Below, piece by piece: positions 26,215 through 32,920 of a stretch of 64,000 bases of DNA; positions within the stretch are counted from its first letter, which is position 1, and every line of letters starts with the position of its first letter. The DNA lies in assembly GCA_965219165.1 (NCBI GenBank), contig CBDCMW010000002.1, positions 1,054,001-1,118,000 of the forward strand. The letters run 5' to 3'. The stretch comes from Aldehydirespirator sp965219165. GTDB lineage: Bacteria > Actinomycetota > Acidimicrobiia > Acidimicrobiales > Aldehydirespiratoraceae. Under the pieces are notes generated by a model. That model did not search any database and had not been told where the DNA came from. It saw nothing but the letters and a program-made list of their open reading frames with translations. The position numbers and the translations under genes are program-made.

Positions 26215-27150
26215 GTGGCCGCGCCACAAATGTTGATGATCCTCACCGAGAACCACACCATGCTCGATCCCCGAGACATGCGCGGCCTGGTTGAGTTGGG
26301 CCGCATCGCCGAGGACAGCGGATTCGATGCGGTCATGGTGAGCGAGCAGACCATGCTCGGCTCCGACGCCGCCAGCGGTGGCCTCATGAGCAATCCCAGG
26401 ATGTACGCGGCCATCGGCAACCAGGATCCGATGACGCCGTGGCCCAGCTCGGTGGCTACCCTGGCCGCCGTGGCCACCGCCACCAGCAGGGTGCGGGTCG
26501 TCGCCGGCGCCATCATCCCGCCGCTGCGGCACCCGATCCTGCTGGCCAAGGATCTTGCCACCATCGATCTGCTGTCCGAGGGCCGGCTGGTGGTGCAGCC
26601 CACGGTGTCGTGGCAGCGGGCCGAGTACGAGGCCCACGGCGTGCCATTCAACCAGCGGGGCAGCATCCTCGACGAGCATCTCGAGGCCATGTCGCGGCTG
26701 TGGGCCGGCTCGCCCGCCAGCTTCGACGGCCGCTATTTCAGCTTCTCCGACGCGTGCTGCCAGCCGGGCCCCTGGCGGCCGCAAGGGCCTCGCATGTGGT
26801 TCGGCGGCGAGCGCATGCATCCGGCACTCATCCGGCGCATGGCCCGCTACGGCAGCGGGTTCCACCCCTTCGGCGCACCCACTGCTGACGACCTCGCCCG
26901 GCTGGCCGAGGGCTTGGCGGCCGCCGGGCGCGACATCTCGGAGATACAGCTGATCGGCGGCACCCGGGCCACGTTCGCCTCCCCCGACGCCGTCGCCGAT
27001 GTCGATGACGCCATGGCCGCCATCGATGAACAGGTCGCCGCCGGCTACACGCTGTTCTGCATGAAGCCGTCCCAGTACACCGACGACATCTGCGAGGTGG
27101 CCGGCATCTGCCGCCGCATGGTCGACTACTGTGCCCGCTTCGACGTTTGA
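26215..27150 (+). CDS. Luciferase-like oxidoreductase, probably F420-dependent (copy 2)
   Basis: A 311-residue luciferase-like enzyme, paralogous to the one at 13262-14221: both share LILTENHT, the LSEGRLVVQPTVSW segment, MWFGG..MHP, GFHPFGAP and the tail FC.KPSQ.TDD. The GTG start follows AAGGAG. The stop is followed after 44 nt by the 11-residue-repeat protein. Duplication of this subtype in one accessory region suggests related substrates. Confidence 0.85.
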   Translation: MAAPQMLMILTENHTMLDPRDMRGLVELGRIAEDSGFDAVMVSEQTMLGSDAASGGLMSNPRMYAAIGNQDPMTPWPSSVATLAAVATATSRVRVVAGAIIPPLRHPILLAKDLATIDLLSEGRLVVQPTVSWQRAEYEAHGVPFNQRGSILDEHLEAMSRLWAGSPASFDGRYFSFSDACCQPGPWRPQGPRMWFGGERMHPALIRRMARYGSGFHPFGAPTADDLARLAEGLAAAGRDISEIQLIGGTRATFASPDAVADVDDAMAAIDEQVAAGYTLFCMKPSQYTDDICEVAGICRRMVDYCARFDV

Positions 27151-27194
27151 GCGATCAGTCGAACGTCGCAGATAACGAACAGGAGAGCCCGAAG

Positions 27195-27515
27195 ATGCCA
27201 GAAGCGTCTGATGAAATGACGTCCGAGTATTGCGCGGTCGGCATTGTTGCCATGAGTCGCTGGTCCGCGATCGGCGTCGCGGCCGCCGGACGCCTGAACG
27301 CTGTGGGAATCGGCGCGTTGAGCCTCCTGAATGCGATGGGCATCGTCACGCTCGGCGGCGCGAACTCCATGGGTCTGGTCGCGATAGGGGGCCTCAACTC
27401 GATCGGTCTCGTATCGATCGGCGGCCTCAACTCGGTGGGTCTGGTCGCGGTAGGCGGCGTCAACTCCGTCGGTCTCGTCGCCATTGGTGGGGGTTCCGTC
27501 ACCAGCATGGTGTAG
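27195..27515 (+). CDS. Small protein built from an 11-residue glycine-rich repeat
   Basis: A 106-residue protein of unknown function. After a 15-residue acidic lead (MPEASDEMTSEYCAV), residues 16-99 are about seven and a half copies of an 11-residue unit such as GLVAIGGLNSI, GLVSIGGLNSV, GLVAVGGVNSV, the earlier copies being more degenerate (GIVAMSRWSAI, GVAAAGRLNAV). The regular spacing of Gly, small hydrophobics and Asn suggests a solenoid or a membrane-lying amphipathic structure; there is no signal peptide. ATG 27195 is preceded by AGGAGA at 27181-27186. The last copies are nearly identical in DNA, so the repeat may still be changing length. I do not recognise a named family. Confidence 0.75.
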   Translation: MPEASDEMTSEYCAVGIVAMSRWSAIGVAAAGRLNAVGIGALSLLNAMGIVTLGGANSMGLVAIGGLNSIGLVSIGGLNSVGLVAVGGVNSVGLVAIGGGSVTSMV

Positions 27516-27548
27516 CTGCCGCGACGGACTGCAATCGGCCTGTGACGC

Positions 27549-27614
27549 TCACTTCTCGCTGGCGGTGACGATTACCCGGCGCAGCAGTTCGGCCAGCTCC
27601 TCTCGCTCTCTCTT
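27549..27614 (-). pseudogene. MarR C-terminal remnant
   Basis: The 21-codon tail EELAELLRRVIVTASEK followed by a stop is nearly the same as the end of the MarR gene at 29317-29820 (QELAELLRRVIVTAIQK). In DNA the two share the block GGTGACGATTACCCGGCGCA and beyond, about 38 nt with one difference. No MarR helix-turn-helix precedes it; the NicX-like gene begins right upstream. It is the leftover of a second MarR copy replaced or deleted by recombination. Confidence 0.7.
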
Positions 27615-27624
27615 CGGCCGGCGG

Positions 27625-28662
27625 TTAGATGGCGAGCCTGCCTCTGTTGACCACGATCGTGCCGTCGAGGGTGATGGTGCAGTTGCGCATGGGCAGGTCG
27701 AAGTGGCCCAACGTGTGGCGCCCGGCCGTCTCGTTGGCGCCAGTGGAGTACAGGAAGTTGCCTGCGAAGGCCCGCAGCTCGGTGCCGTTGAGCTGGGAGC
27801 GGTCATACATGGTGAGCGCGTCCCAGCGGGCCGCCGGGTTCATTCCCCAGCCCACATGCGACACGGCGTAGGCGTCGCGGTCGTCCCAGGCCTCCAAGTA
27901 ACTGAGGGTTAGCTCGGCATCCAGACCGTCGCCGGAGATGTCGATGATGTAGTCGTCCTCCACTCGCATTCTTACCGGCGTCTCCAGGTAGCGCTTGAAG
28001 GTGAGGTTGACGTCTCCGGCATCGAGCACGAGCGTTCCGTTGACGGTGCCTGCAGGCGGGAAGCACAAGCACAGCCCGCCGGGCCAGTGGGCGATGGTGC
28101 CGGGCCCGTTGGTGCAGCCCCAACTGGCAGCCGCCGGCGCCTCAGACACGTCAATGATCAGGTCAGTGCCCGCGGTGGAGGTGATCGTCATTATTGAGGC
28201 GTGCTCCAGCATGGCCGCGCCTTGGTCCACGCGGTTCTTGAGCGCGGGGTCAGGCACTAGCCGCTCGAGGATCTCGGGGTGCTCGTTGGACACCATCAGG
28301 ATGCGGGCACCACCGCCGAGGATGGAGCCAAGTTCCGGTGCGTGCAGCAGGCCCTCCACGGTGCAGTCCGCCACGAACTCGGTTGTCGCAAGAGCCGAGA
28401 TCACCGGCTTGAGCCCGCCGATGGCGTCGGAGGCGCCGGTGGAGCGCACCGGCACCGGCACCGTCTGGCGTGGGGTGGGCAGGACCACGTGGAACACGCT
28501 CGCCCCGAGCCGCTGCAGCGCCAGGTCTGCGAGTTGCACGTTCACCTGGCGGCTCTGGGACTCCGAGAGCACCGCCGCGGTCTGGCCTGCGGTCACCCCG
28601 CAGAGCCGGAACGTCTCCGCGAACGCCTCGATCCACTTCCCCTCGACCCGTTCAACCAGCAC
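27625..28662 (-). CDS. NicX-like 2,5-dihydroxypyridine dioxygenase / M29-type protein
   Basis: A 345-residue protein resembling NicX, the iron enzyme that opens 2,5-dihydroxypyridine in nicotinate breakdown; its fold is related to M29 aminopeptidases. The C-terminal blocks SHVGWGMNPAARWDAL and RHTLGHFDLPMRNCTITLDG contain the H...HxD set expected of the NicX metal site (H in SHVGWG; H and D in GHFD). The N-terminal half has ILMVSNEHPEILERLVPD. The GTG start at 28662 is the most upstream in frame. The neighbours are remnants of a MarR and an acyl-CoA dehydrogenase, so it may be a late arrival. The exact ring substrate is not predictable. Confidence 0.75.
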   Translation of the reverse strand: MLVERVEGKWIEAFAETFRLCGVTAGQTAAVLSESQSRQVNVQLADLALQRLGASVFHVVLPTPRQTVPVPVRSTGASDAIGGLKPVISALATTEFVADCTVEGLLHAPELGSILGGGARILMVSNEHPEILERLVPDPALKNRVDQGAAMLEHASIMTITSTAGTDLIIDVSEAPAAASWGCTNGPGTIAHWPGGLCLCFPPAGTVNGTLVLDAGDVNLTFKRYLETPVRMRVEDDYIIDISGDGLDAELTLSYLEAWDDRDAYAVSHVGWGMNPAARWDALTMYDRSQLNGTELRAFAGNFLYSTGANETAGRHTLGHFDLPMRNCTITLDGTIVVNRGRLAI

Positions 28663-28699
28663 AACTTCTCCGATCTGGCCCTACCGGTCGCCAACTTTA

Positions 28700-29279
28700 T
28701 CTGTCGAGCGGGCTCTGCTGCATGAACGACGCACCGAACTGCGACAGGGCATCGTGTGCGACGGCATCATCCACAGCCAGCCCTTCTCGGAGGGCACAGC
28801 AGCGGGTGCCACGGCCGGTTACACCACACGAGCCACTCCGGTGACTGGTGGTTACCGCGTGAACGGGCGCAAGATCTTCGCCTCGCTGTCGGGCGCTGCC
28901 AAGATCCACAACATACCTGCGCTCCTCGGGTCGTCGCGATCATTCGATCAAACAGCAGGGCTGGGCTCAGATGAACCTCCTCTACGACCGGGCCCAGTCC
29001 CTGGCCTACCGGGTGCTGGACGAGGTTGGTGCCGACCCTTCTCCCGAGCGGCTGCGCCGAGCCCGCTCATCCGTGGTTACAACCATGGAGGGCGCCCCGG
29101 AAATGGCGTCGCTGGCCCTGCGAGTCTGTGGCGGGAGGTCGATGCTGCGCCCCTCCTACCTGGAGCAGGCCTACCGCGACGCCCGCTGCGGCGCAGCAAT
29201 GCTGCCGTGGAGCGTGGAGGCTTGTCTGGGCGAGCTAGGACGTTCCGGTCTGTCACTGGAGGGTGACGATGCGGCGTGA
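28700..29279 (+). pseudogene. Broken acyl-CoA dehydrogenase copy
   Basis: Two pieces of a gene homologous to the intact acyl-CoA dehydrogenase at 10585-11784. Piece one (28700-28915) encodes ERRTELRQGIVCDGIIHSQP and GGYRVNGRKIFASLSGAAKI. Piece two, in another frame (from about 28948), encodes IKQQGWAQMNLLYDRAQSLA and VCGGRSMLRPSYLEQAYRDA to a natural stop. The first roughly 110 residues and about 115 residues of the middle are missing. The second piece could still be translated from ATG 28971, but as a fragment it should lack activity. Confidence 0.85.
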
Positions 29280-29316
29280 CGGCTGTATCGCTCCTACGGA
29301 TGTGCATAGCGCCGGC

Positions 29317-29820
29317 TCACTTCTGGATAGCGGTGACGATTACCCGGCGCAGCAGTTCAGCCAGCTCCTGCTTCTCCGTTGTCGAGAGCTGGCCCACCAT
29401 CTCGCCTTCATAGAGGTTGAAGCGGGGGAAGAGCCGCTCGATCGTGTCGAGGCCGGCGTCGGTGAGCGCGACCGTCACCCGGCGGCGGTCCAACTCGACC
29501 TGTCTGCGCTTCACGAACCCGCGTCGCTCCAGCGTCTTCACAATGCCGGTCAGCGTGCCCTTGGACAGATCACACTCGTCGGCCAGATCGGCGGTCTGCA
29601 TCTCCCCCCACACCCACAGGACCCACAGCGTGGTGAAGCCGCCCCACGAGAGGCCGAACTCCGACAGAACGCCCTTCTCGGCCCCCCGTCGCACCGCCGT
29701 CGCGGCCCGGTAGATGTTGGACACGGCCAGCATCGAGTCGAAGTCGAGGCGCCGGTCGCCGAGGCGCTCCTGGATGCGGCGCTCGGCGTCGAGCAACCGC
29801 GGGTTGGCTCGGTTGTGCAC
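29317..29820 (-). CDS. MarR-family transcriptional regulator
   Basis: A 167-residue winged-helix regulator: LSWGGFTTLWVLWVWGEMQT, TADLADECDLSKGTLTGIVK, TLERRGFVKRRQVELDRRRV and the C-terminal dimerisation helix with TEKQELAELLRRVIVTA. I start it at GTG 29820, which has a GGGGG-rich ribosome site just upstream; a longer frame to ATG 29901 would read through a palindrome at 29838-29853 that is better explained as its operator. MarR proteins such as HpaR respond to aromatic compounds. It is divergent from the second importer operon, which it probably represses. Confidence 0.88.
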   Translation of the reverse strand: MHNRANPRLLDAERRIQERLGDRRLDFDSMLAVSNIYRAATAVRRGAEKGVLSEFGLSWGGFTTLWVLWVWGEMQTADLADECDLSKGTLTGIVKTLERRGFVKRRQVELDRRRVTVALTDAGLDTIERLFPRFNLYEGEMVGQLSTTEKQELAELLRRVIVTAIQK

Positions 29821-29837
29821 GACCCTGCCCCCGATTT

Positions 29838-29853
29838 CGTTTGCTACCAAACG
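29838..29853. promoter_or_regulatory. MarR-type operator between marR and importer operon
   Basis: CGTTTGCTACCAAACG is a 16-bp inverted repeat with one mismatched base pair, centred between the MarR gene and the binding-protein gene. A related site (11 of 14 core bases) lies at 18044-18058 before the ADC/P450 operon. Its position directly before the -10 hexamer at 29859 would let a bound dimer block RNA polymerase. Confidence 0.6.
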
Positions 29854-29858
29854 GATAA

Positions 29859-29864
29859 TATGAT
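29859..29864 (+). promoter_or_regulatory. -10 hexamer (TATGAT) for second importer operon
   Basis: TATGAT, one base from consensus TATAAT, sits 55 nt before the ATG at 29919 in an AT-rich patch. The -35 region would overlap the upstream edge of the palindrome at 29838-29853 but is poorly conserved, as expected for a regulated promoter. Confidence 0.4.
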
Positions 29865-29918
29865 AGATCAGCGTAGGACCAATCCGCGGCGCTGTCCGCA
29901 ATATCTCTGGAGGATCAA

Positions 29919-31244
29919 ATGAGAATGAACAGGCTCCTCATCGCCCTGCTCACCGTGCTGGCTCTGGTAGCCGCCGCCTGCGGCGATGACGACGATGACG
30001 CCACAGAGTCCCCTGCTGCCTCCTCCACGGCCGCGCCCGCCGTGGAGGAGGACATGGCTGAAGAGGAGGACATGGCCGCCGAAGAGGACATGGCTGAAGA
30101 AGAGGACATGGCCGAAGAGGAGACGGTCATGGCTGGCTTCGACGTGGATGCGGCGCTCGACGCCGACCTCGACAATTGCGCGGCGGCACCGAGTGGCGAT
30201 CCGTTCATCATCGGCTTCGCGGCCGATCTGTCCGAGGTCGGGGGCTTCGCCGACATTCCGATCTCGGAGGCGGGCGAGTACTACGTCTCGTTGATCAACT
30301 GCGCCGGGGGCGTCGGCGGGCATCCCGTGGAGTTCGTGATCGAGGACGTCCAGGGCGACCCGGAGGTGGCCCAGCGGGCCACCACAGACCTGCTCGAGGC
30401 CGGAGCGCATGTGATCCTCGGTCCGCCCTTCGCGGATGTCGGCGACGCGGTGCTGCGCACCGTGAACGCCAGCCGGGCCGTGATCTTCGTGGCCTCGACC
30501 GAGCCCGTGCTGCCGGACCCGTCGATCTACTCGTTCATGACCACATTCAGCGACACCCAGCAGGCCGAGGCCGCGGCCCAGTTCGCCATCGACAGCGGCA
30601 TCACGAGGGCTATCACGTTCTCGTCGGAGGGTCCGTACTTCGGGTACAACCCCGAGACGTTCGCGGCCAAGTTCACAGAGCTCGGCGGCGAGCTGGTGCT
30701 CGACCAGAGCTACGTGCCCTTCGAGGACTTCGACTTCGCGTCGCACGCCAATGAGGTGGCCGCGGTGGCAGACGGCACCGAGATCCTCTACACCGCCATG
30801 ATCGCCCCGCAGCTCGACGCGCTGCGCGGCGCCATCGAGGAGCGCGGCATCGACAGCATCGTCTACTTCGGCGCCGACGCGTTCGGTGTGAGCGGCATCA
30901 CCGTGATCGACAACAACGAGGGCGTCTACTGGACCGACCATGGTTTCGGCACCGGAGGCAACCGCTACGAGCGGCTCAACTCCGGGCTGGCGGCCAAGGG
31001 CATGCCCAGTGAGGCGCCGGGCTTCGCGGCTCTAGCCGGTGACGCCATCACCGTCGCCATCCAGGGATTCATAGACGCCGGGTCCACCGACCCCATCGCC
31101 ATCGCAGAGGCCATCTCGAACCTCACTGGCGTGGAGGCGGTCACCGACACCATCGGCTACGCGGGGACCGACGGCACGCCCGACACGCCGGTGTACATCC
31201 TGCAGATCGTCAACGGGGAGACCACCCTCGCGGCCAGGATGTAG
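29919..31244 (+). CDS. ABC importer substrate-binding lipoprotein (LivJ-like, second system)
   Basis: A 441-residue lipoprotein with signal peptide and lipobox VAAAC (Cys 21). An acidic linker follows in which EEDMAE-type units repeat four times in near-identical DNA (about 30049-30120). The binding domain begins PFIIGFAADLSEVGGFADIP and includes VEFVIEDVQGDPEVAQRATT, VILGPPFADVGDAV and VYWTDHGFGTGGNRYERLNS. It belongs to the HAAT type-I binding-protein family. GGAGG precedes the ATG. It is the first gene of an SBP-LivF-LivH-LivMG unit that runs into FAH and aldehyde dehydrogenase genes, so the ligand is probably the compound those enzymes break down. Confidence 0.9.
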   Translation: MRMNRLLIALLTVLALVAAACGDDDDDATESPAASSTAAPAVEEDMAEEEDMAAEEDMAEEEDMAEEETVMAGFDVDAALDADLDNCAAAPSGDPFIIGFAADLSEVGGFADIPISEAGEYYVSLINCAGGVGGHPVEFVIEDVQGDPEVAQRATTDLLEAGAHVILGPPFADVGDAVLRTVNASRAVIFVASTEPVLPDPSIYSFMTTFSDTQQAEAAAQFAIDSGITRAITFSSEGPYFGYNPETFAAKFTELGGELVLDQSYVPFEDFDFASHANEVAAVADGTEILYTAMIAPQLDALRGAIEERGIDSIVYFGADAFGVSGITVIDNNEGVYWTDHGFGTGGNRYERLNSGLAAKGMPSEAPGFAALAGDAITVAIQGFIDAGSTDPIAIAEAISNLTGVEAVTDTIGYAGTDGTPDTPVYILQIVNGETTLAARM

Positions 31245-31295
31245 CCAGCCACTCCTGTTCCGGGTCGGATCATGGCCCTGGAGTAGGGTTCCGCG

Positions 31296-32033
31296 ATGCT
31301 CGAAGTATCCGGGCTGACCACCCGTTACGGGGCGATATCGGCGCTTCGCGGGGTGAGCCTCACCGTTGGAGCCAATGAAGTCGTCGGTCTCATCGGCCCC
31401 AACGGCGCGGGCAAGACCACGCTGCTCAACACCGCCGCGGGCCTGCTGCGCCCCGCCGAGGGCGAGGTGCACCTGGACGGCAAGCCCGTGACCGGCGACA
31501 GCCCTGATCGGATGCTCAGAGCCGGCCTGGCCCTCGTACCCGAACGACGGAGGCTCTTCGCCCAGATGACGGTGGTCGAGAACCTCCGCATCGGCGGCGT
31601 GACCGTCGCCGCCGACGAGCGCGCCGAGCGCCTCGACGAGATGGTGGAGCTGTTCCCGGTGCTCAAGGACAAGTGGAGCACCGCAGCCGGCTACCTCTCC
31701 GGCGGTGAGGCCCAGCAGCTCGCCATTGCCCGGGCTCTGATGAGCAGTCCCCGGATCGTGTTGATGGACGAGCCGTCGCTCGGCCTGGCTCCAGTGCTGG
31801 TCGACTTCGTGTTCGATCTCATCAACCGTCTTCGGGCCGAGGGGCGCACCATGCTGGTCGTCGAACAGAACGCCACCCGGCTGCTGGAGGTAGCCGATCG
31901 GGCCTACGTGCTGCGCACTGGCGAGATCGCAGCCGAGGGTGCAGCATCGGACCTGCTTGCCCGTGACGACCTGTTCGACACCTTCGTGGGGGCCTCTGAC
32001 GGCTCGAGGCCGTCGGACTCCCAGCAGACATGA
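31296..32033 (+). CDS. Branched-chain-type ABC ATPase (LivF-like, second system)
   Basis: A 245-residue ABC ATPase: LEVSGLTTRYGAISALRGVS, Walker A GLIGPNGAGKTTLL, ALVPERRRLFAQMTVVENLR, signature YLSGGEAQQLAIARALM, Walker B IVLMDEPSLGLAPVLV and the switch VVEQNATRLLE. These are the standard LivF features. Its stop overlaps the start of the permease gene as ATGA. Here LivF comes before LivH, unlike the first importer operon, where it is last. Confidence 0.92.
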   Translation: MLEVSGLTTRYGAISALRGVSLTVGANEVVGLIGPNGAGKTTLLNTAAGLLRPAEGEVHLDGKPVTGDSPDRMLRAGLALVPERRRLFAQMTVVENLRIGGVTVAADERAERLDEMVELFPVLKDKWSTAAGYLSGGEAQQLAIARALMSSPRIVLMDEPSLGLAPVLVDFVFDLINRLRAEGRTMLVVEQNATRLLEVADRAYVLRTGEIAAEGAASDLLARDDLFDTFVGASDGSRPSDSQQT

Positions 32034-32920
32034 TCGAACTTCTGCAGAACCTCATCGATGGTCTGGGTCGGGGCTCGATCTATGCCCTGCTGGCGCTCGG
32101 CATCGCGGTGATCTTCGGTGTGATGCACATGGTGAACTTCGCCCATGGCGAGCTCATCACTGTCAGCGCCTACATCGCGTTCGGGGTGGTCGTAAGCGCC
32201 CGATGGGGCTGGTGGGCAGCGGCACCGCTGATCTTTCTCGGAGCGATAGGCACCTCCGTAGCTATCGAGTTCATCGCCTTCCGCTGGGTCCGGGGCGCGT
32301 CGGACTTCACGATGCTGCTGACGTCGTTCGCCGTGCACTTCCTGGTGCAGGCCATATTCGTCATGACCATGGGGGCGAGCGTGCGCAGCTTCCCCCGCCC
32401 GGAGTGGGCTGACCGGGTATGGGCGGTGGGCGACCTCAACATCCAGGTCGTCGACGTCGCCGTCATCGGATCCACCGCAGCCACGCTCGCCGTGACCGTC
32501 TACCTGCTGCAGCGCACGATGTTCGGCATCTCGCTGCGCGCGGCTGCCGAGGACTTCGACGCGGCTCGGCTGATGGGCGTCCGGAGCAACAAGGTGATCC
32601 GCCAGGCTTTCATCCTGGCCGGCGCCCTGGCCGGGATCGCGGCGATCTTCTTCTTGATGCGCACCGGCCAGGCCCGTCCCACCACCGGTCTCAGCCCGCT
32701 GCTCAAGGGCATCCTGGCTGCCATCATCGGTGGCCTGGGCCGGATGCCCGGTGCCGTGTATGGGGGGCTCCTGCTCGGCATCGCTGAGGTTCTGCTGCGC
32801 TCGTGGCTCCCGGAGGATCTGGCGGGCATCACCGACGGCGTGGTCTTCGCGCTGATCGCGCTGTTCTTCATCTTCCGGCCGCAGGGGCTGGTGTCGGTCA
32901 CGTCCGCGGAGCGGGTGTGA
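32030..32920 (+). CDS. Branched-chain-type ABC permease (LivH-like, second system)
   Basis: A 296-residue membrane permease with about eight hydrophobic segments: NLIDGLGRGSIYALLALGIAV at the N-terminus (signature for LivH), MVNFAHGELITVSAYIAF and the ATPase-contact loop TMFGISLRAAAEDFDAARLM. Overlaps LivF upstream (ATGA) and the fusion gene downstream (TGATG). Confidence 0.92.
   Translation: MIELLQNLIDGLGRGSIYALLALGIAVIFGVMHMVNFAHGELITVSAYIAFGVVVSARWGWWAAAPLIFLGAIGTSVAIEFIAFRWVRGASDFTMLLTSFAVHFLVQAIFVMTMGASVRSFPRPEWADRVWAVGDLNIQVVDVAVIGSTAATLAVTVYLLQRTMFGISLRAAAEDFDAARLMGVRSNKVIRQAFILAGALAGIAAIFFLMRTGQARPTTGLSPLLKGILAAIIGGLGRMPGAVYGGLLLGIAEVLLRSWLPEDLAGITDGVVFALIALFFIFRPQGLVSVTSAERV

Noticed and set aside
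27625..28662. Annotation as a leucyl aminopeptidase (M29)
   Set aside because: The two families share the fold, but the SHVGWG and GHFDLPM blocks fit the iron site of NicX-like dioxygenases better and the context is catabolic; kept as an alternative in the entry.
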